Below, one piece after another: positions 37,656-46,481 of a DNA stretch of 64,000 nt; within the stretch, counting starts at the first letter, position 1; each line of letters starts with the position of its first letter. The notes below the pieces were generated by a model, which made no database searches, had not been told where the DNA came from, and saw only the letters and a program-made list of their open reading frames with translations. Made by a program: the position numbers and the translations under genes. This DNA is from JACKJK01 sp046159835 (GTDB lineage: Bacteria; Pseudomonadota; Alphaproteobacteria; Rhizobiales; Tepidamorphaceae). The stretch is taken from the NCBI RefSeq assembly GCF_046159835.1, contig NZ_JBJXCY010000001.1, positions 434,001 to 498,000 on the forward strand. The letters run 5' to 3'.

Positions 37656-37672
37656 CGACGGGGGGTCCGTCG
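37656..37672 (+). other. Hairpin in the leader of the cell-wall hydrolase gene
   Basis: CGACGG-GGGGT-CCGTCG forms a 6-bp stem with a 5-base loop, 54 bases before the GTG start of the SleB-like gene. A nearby GTTAATTCACCATCAAC stretch (37615-37631) resembles a CtrA site with one mismatch. Role unknown. Confidence 0.3.
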
Positions 37673-37725
37673 GGTATCAGCGCTTTCGCCGCCCGCGTTC
37701 GGGGTTTTGGCGATGCTTGAAATAA

Positions 37726-38781
37726 GTGGTGTTTGAGTTGCGTAAGACGTTTCGCATGCCGCCGCGCAGGGGGCGCATCGGGTACCGCCTACGTGCGGTC
37801 GTATTCGCAGTCATCGGTCTTCTGGTCACGACGGGCGAAGCCGCCTATCAGGACGCCGCCGCGATGTTGACGAAGGAAATCGTCAACAAGGATCGCTGGC
37901 GCACGTCACTGGTGGCAGCGCCCAACGGCGCAGAGTACACGGCCAAGGTGGCACTTCCCTTCAAATCATCTTCCGCGTCTGCAGGGGCCGGCACGCTCGG
38001 CGTATCCAACGGTCACGAGATGCTTGGCGTGGATCCGTCCGATGCCATGATGACCGGCGCGCTCCCAAAGGCGCCGAATAATCCGGAAGACAGCGTCAAC
38101 CGCGTGGTCAAGAGCGACCTGCAGATGAGCCGTCCGCCCGTCGGCACCACGCTGCGCATGTCTCCCGATGGCGGCGGCATCCTGCGCAACGCGCCGCAGC
38201 TCATCGATCCGAGCGAGCTTGCCGGCCAGCGTCTTTCCTTCACCGCGCCAACAGAAGAGCGGCGCGGTGCCATGGTTCTTGCCTCGCTTGGCCTGGAATT
38301 CCTCTACGGCGAGGAAGCCCTGCCGACCCTGTTTGACGATCGGCTTCCCTCCGACCCCGGCTATGACGTGAATCGCTATGTCCAGGAGCTGAACTGCCTG
38401 GCCACAGCCGTCTACTTTGAAGCCCGCGGCGAGCCGGACCCCGGCCAGATCGCCGTCGCGCAGGTGGTCACCAACCGCGTGCGCTCCAGCTACTACCCGG
38501 ACTCGGTTTGCGGGGTCGTCTACCAGAACAAGCACTGGCGCAACCGCTGCCAGTTCTCGTTCGCCTGCGACCGCATCCCCGACAAGGTCCGCGACAAGAA
38601 TTCATGGGAAAAGGCAATGACCTTTGCCCGCGACGTGATGAGCGGCAAGGCCTTCGACGACAAGGTCAACGACTCCACGCACTACCACGCCGACTACGTT
38701 CACCCGCGCTGGGTGCGTGGCATGGTCAAGCGTGACAAGATCGGTCGCCACATCTTCTACCAGGTTCGCAAGTGGATCTGA
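37726..38781 (+). CDS. SleB-like cell wall hydrolase
   Basis: A 351-residue exported protein. One N-terminal membrane or signal segment ([16 protein letters not shown]), a long low-conservation middle, and a C-terminal Hydrolase_2 (SleB) domain from about residue 220. The domain shows [26 protein letters not shown] with the candidate catalytic Glu and [13 protein letters not shown]. It also has [12 protein letters not shown]. Such domains cleave peptidoglycan, and the alphaproteobacterial relatives are thought to remodel cell wall. The GTG at 37726 gives the longest form; an ATG at 37756 is an alternative. Confidence 0.85.
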   Translation: MVFELRKTFRMPPRRGRIGYRLRAVVFAVIGLLVTTGEAAYQDAAAMLTKEIVNKDRWRTSLVAAPNGAEYTAKVALPFKSSSASAGAGTLGVSNGHEMLGVDPSDAMMTGALPKAPNNPEDSVNRVVKSDLQMSRPPVGTTLRMSPDGGGILRNAPQLIDPSELAGQRLSFTAPTEERRGAMVLASLGLEFLYGEEALPTLFDDRLPSDPGYDVNRYVQELNCLATAVYFEARGEPDPGQIAVAQVVTNRVRSSYYPDSVCGVVYQNKHWRNRCQFSFACDRIPDKVRDKNSWEKAMTFARDVMSGKAFDDKVNDSTHYHADYVHPRWVRGMVKRDKIGRHIFYQVRKWI

Positions 38782-38790
38782 CCTGAAGCC

Positions 38791-39465
38791 TCAGGCTTCG
38801 TCTTCCAGGTCCGCATCGGCCGCAGTTTCCGGCGTGAACAGCAGAAACCCCCTCACCGTGTAGAAGTAGGGGGTTTCCTGCCATCCGGCGGCGGCAAAGG
38901 CTTCGCTCCCCTCCGGCCACGGCTGGTTGTCGAGGATCGCGTGCGTGTGTGCCTCGCCCTTGCCGGTGTTGCAGTGGATCGCGCTGACCCAGTGCTCCTG
39001 CTCCGACAGCTCCTTGCGAATGAGTGCTTCTTCCAGCAGTTCGAGTGCGCCGGGTGGTGCGATGTCGGCACCTTGCGCCGGGCCGCGATAGACCGGCTCG
39101 GTGGAATGCAGGATGAACCGGCCCGCGTCGAAATCGCAGATCGAGCGGTCCACTTCCGGCGTCTGAACGTCCCACAGGCCCGACAGCAGCACGTGGAACG
39201 GCCCGGCGACGAAGTTCTTCAGCGCGTCCATGCAGCCGGTCGTCTCCGTGCCCACGCCGGCATAGGTTTCCTCGATGATTTCGCCACCGGAGAGCGTGGC
39301 TTCCACCGTCAGCGTGCCGATGCCGTTGCCGGTGTCGCTTTCCAGCCAGTGCGCGCGCAGCGCGGGAAACACCCCGTCCGGCAGCACCCAACCGGCCTTT
39401 TCCTCAGCTTGCAGCCCGTACTCGGCAAACAGCTTGCGCATGAAATCTGCGAGCATTTCGTCCAT
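38791..39465 (-). CDS. DUF6348-like protein
   Basis: A 224-residue soluble protein with no signal peptide. It resembles the DUF6348 group in GTETTGCMDALKNFVAGPFHVLLSGLW and the nearby acidic EIIEETYAGVG. The second half (ALIRKELSEQEHWVSAIHCN, AHTHAILDNQPWPEG) has no motif I recognise. Function unknown. It is convergent with the SleB-like gene, nine bases apart, and divergent from the DUF2189 gene. Assignment to DUF6348 is from memory of the pattern. Confidence 0.55.
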   Translation of the reverse strand: MDEMLADFMRKLFAEYGLQAEEKAGWVLPDGVFPALRAHWLESDTGNGIGTLTVEATLSGGEIIEETYAGVGTETTGCMDALKNFVAGPFHVLLSGLWDVQTPEVDRSICDFDAGRFILHSTEPVYRGPAQGADIAPPGALELLEEALIRKELSEQEHWVSAIHCNTGKGEAHTHAILDNQPWPEGSEAFAAAGWQETPYFYTVRGFLLFTPETAADADLEDEA

Positions 39466-39618
39466 GTCGGCCGCCCCCTTGTGACCGTTGACACAGTCTG
39501 ACGCTTCTCGCAGCCAATGCGGGCAAGGTCAAACCGCTTTGAGCGCAGGCCCGGCGATTGCGTCACGTCAATGCGAATGGACGCTGGCCATGTTCCATCG
39601 CATCGAGGGAGAGAAACG

Positions 39619-40440
39619 ATGAATGATGCAACCGACATCACCAGGCTGCCGGAAGGCTACCGACCGCCGCCCAAGGTGCGCAGCTTCACGTTTTCGGACG
39701 TGATCGCAGCCGCCGGCAAGGGCATGGCCGACTTCCGCAAGGCACCTGCGATGAGCCTCATGTTCGGCGCGATCTATGCGCTTGGCGGCATTGCGGTGTT
39801 GCTGACGGCGACCCTGCTGGAGATGCCGTGGATCAGCTATCCGCTCGCCACCGGCTTCGTGCTGCTCGGCCCCTTTGCCGCTGTCGGCCTCTACGAGATT
39901 TCGCGAAGGCTGGAGGCGGGCGAGCCGCTGGTCGTGAAGGACGTCCTGCTCGTCATTTACGACCAGCGCAGCCGCGAGATCGGCTTCATGTCCTTCGTGG
40001 TGCTCTTCTTCTTCATCATGTGGATGTACCAGATCCGCCTGTTGCTGGCGCTGTTCCTCGGCTTTGAACCCATCGACACCTTCGCCGGCTTCCTGCACAC
40101 GGTGTTCACGACGGGGCCGGGGCTGATGTTCCTGGTCGTCGGGCATGTGGTCGGCGCGGTTCTGTCGCTGATCCTGTTTTCCATCTCCGTGATCTCCTTC
40201 CCGATCCTGCTCGACCGGGAGGTCGATTTCATCACGGCAATGGTCACCTCGGTGCAGACGGTGGTGAAGAACCCGGTCGCCATGCTCGGCTGGGCCTTCA
40301 TCGTCGTGTGCCTGTTGCTGGTTGCGACCCTGCCGATGTTCATCGGGATGGTGGTCGTGCTGCCGATCCTCGGCCACGCCACGTGGCACCTCTACCGGCT
40401 GGCGGTGGAGCCCGCCGAAGAGGTCGAAATAACTGCCTGA
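39619..40440 (+). CDS. DUF2189 integral membrane protein
   Basis: A 273-residue protein with about six membrane helices. The N-terminal soluble part (RSFTFSDVIAAAGKGMADF) and FPILLDREVDFITAMVTSV are family signatures of DUF2189, related to cytochrome-oxidase-associated membrane proteins by annotation only. Function unknown. A GGGAGAGAAACG site precedes the ATG at 39619. It ends about 140 bases before an MFS transporter gene. Confidence 0.85.
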   Translation: MNDATDITRLPEGYRPPPKVRSFTFSDVIAAAGKGMADFRKAPAMSLMFGAIYALGGIAVLLTATLLEMPWISYPLATGFVLLGPFAAVGLYEISRRLEAGEPLVVKDVLLVIYDQRSREIGFMSFVVLFFFIMWMYQIRLLLALFLGFEPIDTFAGFLHTVFTTGPGLMFLVVGHVVGAVLSLILFSISVISFPILLDREVDFITAMVTSVQTVVKNPVAMLGWAFIVVCLLLVATLPMFIGMVVVLPILGHATWHLYRLAVEPAEEVEITA

Positions 40441-40582
40441 CACGATCAGGATTTCGGATGCGCAATGCGCGCTCCATGAGTTTTCCTGATGCAACCTATT
40501 CGATAACGCTGTTTCTCGATGTGAAACGACCCGTCTATGGTTGTCGCGCCCGGACCTGGCCGGGATGCGGAGACACAACGAC

Positions 40583-41809
40583 ATGAGCACCTCTCAGCCT
40601 TCGGCGCGCCCGGCCTGGCGCAGCGCGCAGATGATCATCCTGGCGGGTGTTCTCATCTCCATCCTGACCAACGGCCCGCGAACCTCGATGGGCCTGTTCC
40701 TGCCGCCGATGACCGACGAGTTCGGCTGGTCGCGGGAGACCTTCGCCCTGGCGCTCGCGCTGCAGAACCTCGTCTGGGGCATCTCGCAGCCCATCGTTGG
40801 CGGCATCGCCGATAAGTACGGCACCACCCGCGTGATCCTCGGCGGTGCGGTCACCTATGTCGCCGCGCTCCTGCTCATGTCGCAGGCCGACGCACCGTTC
40901 CTGCTACATCTCTCCGCCGGCATCATGATGGGCGCCGCCATCGGCGCCTGTTCCTTCGGCATCGTCATCACGGCATTCTCGCGCCTGCTGCCGCCGGAAA
41001 AGCGGCAGGTCGGCTTCGGCATCGCCACCGCTGGCGGCTCGCTTGGCCAGTTCCTGTTTGCGCCCATCAGCCAGGGCTTCATCTCCGCCTACGGCTGGCA
41101 ACTCGCGCTGGTGCTGACCGCCGCCATGCTGATGACGGTCCTCGCGCTGGCGCCTGTTCTGGCGGGCAAGAACGAAAAGGCGACGCTGGACATGCCGGAT
41201 CAGTCCCTGCGCGAAGCCGTGCGCGAGGCCCTGCGCGAACGCTCCTACGTGCTGCTGCTGGTCGGGTTCTTCGTGTGCGGCTTCCAGGTCGCCTTCATCA
41301 ACGCGCACCTGCCGGCCTACATCGTCGACCTCGGCCTCGCCGCGAAGTGGGGCGCGTGGTCGATCGCGCTCATCGGCCTGTTCAACATCATCGGGTCATA
41401 CGGCGCCGGCGTGCTGTCCGGCTCGCACTCGCGCCCCAAGATGCTGGCGGGTATCTACCTGCTGCGCGCGTTGGCCTTCCTCGTCTTCCTGATGGTGCCC
41501 GTCTCGGTACCGAGCGTGCTGATCTTCTCGTCGGTCATGGGCGTGCTGTGGCTGTCCACCGTGCCGCCGACCTCGGGCATCGTGGTGTCGATGTTCGGTC
41601 CGCGCTGGATGGGCCTGCTCTGGGGGCTGGTCTTCCTCAACCACCAGTTCGGCTCGTTCCTCGGCGTCTGGCTCGGCGGCCGCCTGTATGACCAGACGGG
41701 GTCCTATGACGTAGTCTGGTGGCTCTCGGTCGTGCTCGGGCTGGCAGCGGCGCTGATCCACTGGCCGATCAGCGACGCGCCTGTCGCCCGCCTCAAGGAA
41801 GCCGCCTGA
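40583..41809 (+). CDS. MFS transporter (OFA-like)
   Basis: A 408-residue major facilitator protein with 12 predicted helices. After a short cytoplasmic start, MIILAGVLISILTNGPRTSMGLFLPPM leads into helix 1. The cytoplasmic loop between helices 2 and 3 reads GGIADKYGTTRVIL (the MFS motif A region). The overall pattern resembles oxalate/formate antiporter relatives, but the substrate is unknown. The ATG at 40583 is preferred; an in-frame ATG at 40541 would add 14 residues. It is convergent with the dienelactone hydrolase gene, four bases away. Confidence 0.88.
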   Translation: MSTSQPSARPAWRSAQMIILAGVLISILTNGPRTSMGLFLPPMTDEFGWSRETFALALALQNLVWGISQPIVGGIADKYGTTRVILGGAVTYVAALLLMSQADAPFLLHLSAGIMMGAAIGACSFGIVITAFSRLLPPEKRQVGFGIATAGGSLGQFLFAPISQGFISAYGWQLALVLTAAMLMTVLALAPVLAGKNEKATLDMPDQSLREAVREALRERSYVLLLVGFFVCGFQVAFINAHLPAYIVDLGLAAKWGAWSIALIGLFNIIGSYGAGVLSGSHSRPKMLAGIYLLRALAFLVFLMVPVSVPSVLIFSSVMGVLWLSTVPPTSGIVVSMFGPRWMGLLWGLVFLNHQFGSFLGVWLGGRLYDQTGSYDVVWWLSVVLGLAAALIHWPISDAPVARLKEAA

Positions 41810-41813
41810 GCGT

Positions 41814-42641
41814 TCAGCCTTTCAGGTTCGCGGCGAGGAATTCGCTGGTGCGCTCCCACGCGAGGCTCGCGTCCTCCGCGTCGTAGCGTGCGCCTGTCGG
41901 GTTTGCAAAGGCGTGGTCGGCGTCATACCAGTGCACGGTCAGTATGTCGGCCTTGCCGGCCTTTTCCATCTCCGCCTCGAAGCCTTCGACCATCTCTTCG
42001 TTGATGTTGCCGTCCTGCGTGCCGAAATGCCCGAGCACCGGGCCTTCGAGGTTCTCCAGTTCGTCGGCAGGCTTCGTCACCCGCCCATAATAGATCACCG
42101 TGGCATCGACCGGCGTCGCGACGGACGCATTGAGCGACCAGCCGCCGCCAAAGCACCAGCCCATGGTCGCGACCTTGCCGGTGCTGTCCTTGTGCTTCTT
42201 GAGATGCTCGATGGCTGTCACCAGTTGCTGGCGCGCGGTGCCCGCATCAACGCCCTGTGTCAGCGTGCGCGCTTCTTCCGGCGTCGAGGCAACCTGCCCG
42301 CCGTAGAGATCGATCGCGTAGGCGATGTAGCCCATCTTCGCCAGTTCGACCGCGACCGACTTGATCTGGTCGTTGAGGCCCCACCACTCGTGGATCAGCA
42401 CCACCGCAGGCGCCGGCAGCGTCTCGGGCATGGCAATGACGCCGCTCGCGGTCGCACCGTCCGCGCCGCCGACGACGAGCGCTTCGGTGCGTTCGGCCTG
42501 CGCGTGCGCAAGGTCGGGATAAGCCAGCACCGTCGCCAGCGGCAGGCTGGCGAGCCCGGCCAGGAACGCCCTGCGGTCGGTTTGAGAAACGTCAATCGGC
42601 GGCATGTCCTTGTGCGCGCCACATCCATCAATCGTGCACAT
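41814..42641 (-). CDS. Tat-exported dienelactone hydrolase family protein
   Basis: A 275-residue alpha/beta hydrolase. A twin-arginine signal (TDRRAFLAGLASLPLATVLA, about residues 21-40) indicates periplasmic location. The mature domain has VLIHEWWGLNDQIKSVA, nucleophile Cys in MGWCFGGGWS, Asp in GTQDGNINEE, and His in DADHAFANPT, the Cys-Asp-His triad of dienelactone hydrolases. The true substrate is unknown; export is unusual for catabolic dienelactone hydrolases. It is divergent from the AcuI-like gene. Confidence 0.88.
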   Translation of the reverse strand: MCTIDGCGAHKDMPPIDVSQTDRRAFLAGLASLPLATVLAYPDLAHAQAERTEALVVGGADGATASGVIAMPETLPAPAVVLIHEWWGLNDQIKSVAVELAKMGYIAYAIDLYGGQVASTPEEARTLTQGVDAGTARQQLVTAIEHLKKHKDSTGKVATMGWCFGGGWSLNASVATPVDATVIYYGRVTKPADELENLEGPVLGHFGTQDGNINEEMVEGFEAEMEKAGKADILTVHWYDADHAFANPTGARYDAEDASLAWERTSEFLAANLKG

Positions 42642-42803
42642 CGCAGTCAATCTCCCTCGTTGATCGTGTCCCGTACCCGGCCCCGCACAGGTCAGATAGG
42701 GCAGCGAACCGCCACGGCACCTCGACGGATGCAGCATTGTGCATGACCCGCGCCGCGCGGTAGGGATGTCGGCAATGACATCGAAAGCCGGGAGGCAAGA
42801 ACC

Positions 42804-43793
42804 ATGGGCGAATTTCCCGCGATCCTCATTTCGAAAGAAGGTGAGAAGGGTCAGAAGGCCGAACTGACGACCCTGTCCGACAGCGACCTTATGGACGGCG
42901 ACGTGACCGTTCGCGTCACGCACTCCACCCTCAACTACAAGGACGGCCTCGCGCTGACGGGCAAGGCGCCCATCGTGCGCACCTGGCCGCTGATCCCCGG
43001 CATCGACTTCGCCGGCGAGGTGGAAGCCTCCGACAATCCCGAGTTCAAGCCCGGCGACCGCGTCATCCTCAACGGCTGGGGCGTCGGCGAAACCCATCAC
43101 GGCGGCTTCGCTGGCAAGGCGCGGGTGAAGGGCGACTGGCTGATCCCTTGTCCCGACAGCCTGACCAATGCGCAGGCCATGGCCATCGGAACCGCGGGCT
43201 ATACCGCTGCGCTCTGCGTGCTGGCGATCTCGGACAATGGCGCGGCACCGGCCAAGGGTCCGGCCATCGTCACGGGCGCTGCCGGCGGCGTCGGCTCCAC
43301 GGCCGTCAGCCTGCTGGCGAAGCTCGGCTTTGAGGTGCTGGCCTCCACCGGCCGCGCCAGCGAGGCGGACTACCTGAAGTCGCTGGGTGCGAGCGACATC
43401 GTCGACCGCAACGAACTCTCCGAGCCGGGCCGCCCGCTCGGCAAGGAGCGCTGGGCCGGCGGTGTCGATTCCGTCGGCAGCCACACACTGGCGAACGTGC
43501 TCGCCCAGACCAAGTATGGCGGCTGCGTCGCGGCCTGTGGCCTGGCGCAGGGCATGGACCTGCCGGCGACTGTCGCGCCCTTCATCCTGCGCGGCGTCTC
43601 GCTGCTCGGCATCGACTCGGTCATGGCCCCGCGTGAAAAGCGCGCCCGTGCCTACGAGCTTCTGACCAGCCAGCTCGACAAGGATGCCCTCGACAAGATG
43701 TCGACCACCATTGGCCTTGGCGACCTGATGCAGGCAGGCGAGGACATCATCGCCGGCAAGACGCGCGGTCGCGTGGTCGTCGAGATTTCCTGA
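42804..43793 (+). CDS. AcuI/YhdH-type medium-chain reductase (acrylyl-CoA reductase like)
   Basis: A 329-residue medium-chain dehydrogenase/reductase of the YhdH/AcuI group without zinc ligands. It shows HSTLNYKDGLALTGKAPIVR, the substrate loop IPGIDFAGEV, the NADPH fold VTGAAGGVGSTAVSLLAKLG and VMAPREKR near the end. AcuI reduces acrylyl-CoA to propionyl-CoA in DMSP and 3-hydroxypropionate metabolism. A DmdC-like acyl-CoA dehydrogenase and meaB elsewhere in the window would be compatible with such a route, but linkage is inference. Confidence 0.88.
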   Translation: MGEFPAILISKEGEKGQKAELTTLSDSDLMDGDVTVRVTHSTLNYKDGLALTGKAPIVRTWPLIPGIDFAGEVEASDNPEFKPGDRVILNGWGVGETHHGGFAGKARVKGDWLIPCPDSLTNAQAMAIGTAGYTAALCVLAISDNGAAPAKGPAIVTGAAGGVGSTAVSLLAKLGFEVLASTGRASEADYLKSLGASDIVDRNELSEPGRPLGKERWAGGVDSVGSHTLANVLAQTKYGGCVAACGLAQGMDLPATVAPFILRGVSLLGIDSVMAPREKRARAYELLTSQLDKDALDKMSTTIGLGDLMQAGEDIIAGKTRGRVVVEIS

Positions 43794-43823
43794 AACACCT
43801 GAACGAGACAGTCCGCCGCGAGC

Positions 43824-44300
43824 CTATTGCGGCGGGAAGATCATGCAGGTTGTGGTGGCGTGGGCGATCAGCTTGCCGTTGGCGTCGGTGAGCTTGCCCT
43901 CCGACGTCGCCGTGGTGCGTCCGCGGTGCAGGACCTTGCCTTCCGCGTGAACGAGGCCGGTTTCGGCGGTCATGCCGCGCACCATGTTCGTCTTGATTTC
44001 CAGCGTCGTGTAGCCTTCGCCCGCCACCAGCATGGTGTGGATGGCGCAGCCGAGCGCGGTATCGAGGATCGCCAGCGCGAACCCGCCATGCACCTGCGAG
44101 CTTGGATTGTAGAACCGCACGCCCGGTTCGCCGCGCACCACGCAGCGACCCTTCTCCAGCTGCGTGAAGGCAAAGCCCATCGTCTCGAAGATGGGCGGTG
44201 AGGGCAGGTCGCCCTCCATGATGCGGGTGAGAAACGTCAGCCCGTCACTGGCCAGAAGGTCTTCGCGCGCAACGACGCCGAAGGAACGGTTGGCGCTCAC
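43824..44300 (-). CDS. PaaI-family hotdog thioesterase
   Basis: A 158-residue hotdog-fold thioesterase: SSQVHGGFALAILDTALGCAIHT holds the HGG motif and the central helix with candidate catalytic Asp. GYTTLEIKTNMVRGM and AEGKVLHRGRTTATSEGKL follow. It probably hydrolyses acyl-CoA; the substrate is unknown. Its start overlaps the tyrosine phosphatase gene by four bases (ATGA). It is the last gene of a four-gene minus-strand unit. Confidence 0.9.
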   Translation of the reverse strand: MSANRSFGVVAREDLLASDGLTFLTRIMEGDLPSPPIFETMGFAFTQLEKGRCVVRGEPGVRFYNPSSQVHGGFALAILDTALGCAIHTMLVAGEGYTTLEIKTNMVRGMTAETGLVHAEGKVLHRGRTTATSEGKLTDANGKLIAHATTTCMIFPPQ

Positions 44301-44848
44301 GTGTTGCTCTCCTCGTCGGGCGCGTCGTGCAGTTCGAGGACGAACGGCTCGCCCTCGAAGGCAGACTGGCCGCGACCAATCGAACGGATGGCCTCGCTCA
44401 TCGCGCCGCCGCGTTCAAGGATCTGGTCTGCGAGGTCGACGAGCAGCGCGTTCGGTGTCGCGCTTGGTGCAGCCTTGCGCAGCGTCTTGGCGATCTCGTC
44501 CGGGTCGCGGTGCGGATTGAGCGCGCAGGCCGCGATGAAGCCGCCTGCCGTCGACCGGCTGATGCCCGCCCAGCAATGCACGACCATCGGCGCGGACCGG
44601 TCCCAGCCCTGCGCGAAGTCGATCAGCCGTTCCACGTGTTCCGCCCCGGGCAAAGTCATGCCGTCCAGCGGCGAAACGATGTCGTTTAAGCCTAGAAACA
44701 GGTGCCGGTCCTCGGCGATATGCGCGGGCCGCTCGACCGGCGTGCCGGCATTGATGAGCGTCACGATGTGCGACGCGCCGCTGTTGCTGACTGTTTCATG
44801 CAGGCGCGAGAGCGAGCAGACATGGATGGCGGGTGGTGTCTTGTTCAT
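44297..44848 (-). CDS. Tyrosine phosphatase-like protein
   Basis: A 183-residue protein of the cysteine-dependent phosphatase fold. The active-site loop is VVHCWAGISRSTAGG (C-x5-R), with Cys in HCWAGISRS. An upstream Asp (LNDIVSPLDG region) could be the general acid. Such alphaproteobacterial proteins are annotated as protein or dual-specificity phosphatases. The substrate is unknown. It overlaps the HD hydrolase stop by four bases and the thioesterase start by four, so the genes are translationally coupled. Confidence 0.85.
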   Translation of the reverse strand: MNKTPPAIHVCSLSRLHETVSNSGASHIVTLINAGTPVERPAHIAEDRHLFLGLNDIVSPLDGMTLPGAEHVERLIDFAQGWDRSAPMVVHCWAGISRSTAGGFIAACALNPHRDPDEIAKTLRKAAPSATPNALLVDLADQILERGGAMSEAIRSIGRGQSAFEGEPFVLELHDAPDEESNT

Positions 44849-45501
44849 TGGGCACCTGCCTTTGCCATCTCGACCGGTTCGGCATCCGCGCCCAACTCGC
44901 TGGCGCGCGAAAGGAACTGCGATTGCGCCTGCTGGGCCGCATCGGGAGACAGCCGGAACAGGTCTTCAAGATGCGCGCCGCCGATGGGGCCGGGACGCCC
45001 GAAGTAGCGTTCCGCGTCAGCGCGCTCGAAACCGGCCAGCTGCGTTGCCTCAAGAAAGGCCGCGACCTGGTCTGCCCGCTTGATGAGTTTCTTCCAGTCG
45101 GCGGGCAAGGTGCCCGGCAGCGACAGGCGAATGTGAATGGCCTGCTGGAGCCTGCTTTCCACTGCCTTGTAATTGTCGCCGATGACCGCCTTGAACGGGC
45201 TGATCATGTCGCCGATGACGTATTCCGGCGCATCGTGAAACAAAGCAGCGAGGCGTAGCTGCATGCCCGCCTGCGGCTCCAGCCGCCCGACGATGTCCTC
45301 CACCAGCAACGAGTGCTGCGCCACCGAATAGGCATGGTCGCCGACCGTCTGCCCGTTCCAGCGCGCCACGCGGGCAAGGCCGTGGGCGATGTCGGCGACT
45401 TCGACGTCGAGCGGCGAAGGGTCGAGCAGGTCGAGCCGGCGGCCGGACAGCATCCGCTGCCAAGCGCGCTGGGAATTTGCGGCTGCCTTGCGCCCGCTCA
45501 T
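44845..45501 (-). CDS. HD-domain phosphohydrolase (YfbR-like)
   Basis: A 218-residue HD hydrolase related to the 5'-deoxynucleotidase YfbR. His in DHAYSVAQHSLLV, the HD pair in ALFHDAPEYVIGDMISPFK, and Asp in LIKRADQVAAFLEA are the metal-site residues. YfbR hydrolyses deoxynucleoside monophosphates; the specificity here is unproven. Its ATG overlaps the YgfZ stop by four bases (ATGA), the first link in this coupled operon. Confidence 0.88.
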   Translation of the reverse strand: MSGRKAAANSQRAWQRMLSGRRLDLLDPSPLDVEVADIAHGLARVARWNGQTVGDHAYSVAQHSLLVEDIVGRLEPQAGMQLRLAALFHDAPEYVIGDMISPFKAVIGDNYKAVESRLQQAIHIRLSLPGTLPADWKKLIKRADQVAAFLEATQLAGFERADAERYFGRPGPIGGAHLEDLFRLSPDAAQQAQSQFLSRASELGADAEPVEMAKAGAQ

Positions 45502-46349
45502 GCCGTCTCTCCGCTCTTGGCCAGCGCCTGCGCCATCCACTCCGGCACGCTCGGGGTCAGGGTCGCGCCCTCGCATGTCAGCGCGTCGCCGACGCTTTCC
45601 GCCTTGTTGATGCGGTCGAGGCGCAACAGCGCAAGGCCCTGCGCAGCAGAAGCAGAGCCCATGGTGCCGACGCTCTTCTCATCGGCCTTCACATCGCTGC
45701 CCATCGCGGGCGCGGTGCCATCGATCGCGACGGAGACGAAGCGTTTGCGCGCGGTGCCGCGGTGCTGCATCCGGGAGACGACTTCCTGTCCGACGAAACA
45801 GCCCTTCGAGAACGAGACACCGGCGTAGTGGTCGAAATTCGCCTCGTGCGGAAACACGTCGCCTGTCACGAAATCCGCGCCCAGTTCCGCGATGCCTTCG
45901 TGGATGCGGTGGGCGTGATAGGGCGCGATATCGTCGCTCAGGGTTTCGGCCTGCGTCAGCTCAACGATGCCGCGATGGCCCAGCGTGAACAGGCGCGGAT
46001 CGGGTGCCAGCCCCTCGGCCACGCCGCCCGGCAGCGCAACGGCACACAGCTCGTCGGCGCGCTCGATCGTCGCCTTGGCGCGCAGCTTGTAGAAGGTCAG
46101 CCGCTTGGCGAAATCGTCGGCAAGCTCGGCGCACGTGTCGAGCAGGATGCTGTCTTCGCCTTCCGCGTGGACGATGGCCTCGAACAGGATCTTGCCCTGC
46201 GGTGTCAGCAGCGCCCCGTGGGCAGGCGCAGCCGGCTCCAGCGCGTCGATCTCGCAGGTCAGCAGCCCTTGCAGGAGGTGGCGCGCGTCAGGCCCTGCAA
46301 CGCGCAGGATGGCCCGGTCGCCGAGGCGTATGGTCTGGCTGTCTGTCAT
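45498..46349 (-). CDS. ygfZ: YgfZ/GcvT-like folate-binding protein
   Basis: A tetrahydrofolate-binding protein of 283 residues that supports Fe-S cluster assembly or repair. The hallmark K-G-C-(F/Y)-x-G-Q-E appears as KGCFVGQEVVSRMQHRG. The N-terminal half (ILRVAGPDARHLLQGLLTCEID) fits the GcvT fold. It is the first gene of the unit with the HD hydrolase, phosphatase and thioesterase genes, and is divergent from pyrC. It may support the Fe-S enzymes in the window (UDG, MutY, radical SAM), though these links are only general. Confidence 0.9.
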   Translation of the reverse strand: MTDSQTIRLGDRAILRVAGPDARHLLQGLLTCEIDALEPAAPAHGALLTPQGKILFEAIVHAEGEDSILLDTCAELADDFAKRLTFYKLRAKATIERADELCAVALPGGVAEGLAPDPRLFTLGHRGIVELTQAETLSDDIAPYHAHRIHEGIAELGADFVTGDVFPHEANFDHYAGVSFSKGCFVGQEVVSRMQHRGTARKRFVSVAIDGTAPAMGSDVKADEKSVGTMGSASAAQGLALLRLDRINKAESVGDALTCEGATLTPSVPEWMAQALAKSGETA

Positions 46350-46481
46350 GCGTGTGGCGTGTGTCCCCTGTGCTGTCGTCTCATGAAGGTCTGGTTCGCG
46401 ACGGCTTCATGGCATAGGTATGCGCCAAGGCTGCGCGCGGCAAGCGCCGGGCGCAGCAACCCGGCAATGCGAAAGGCGACT

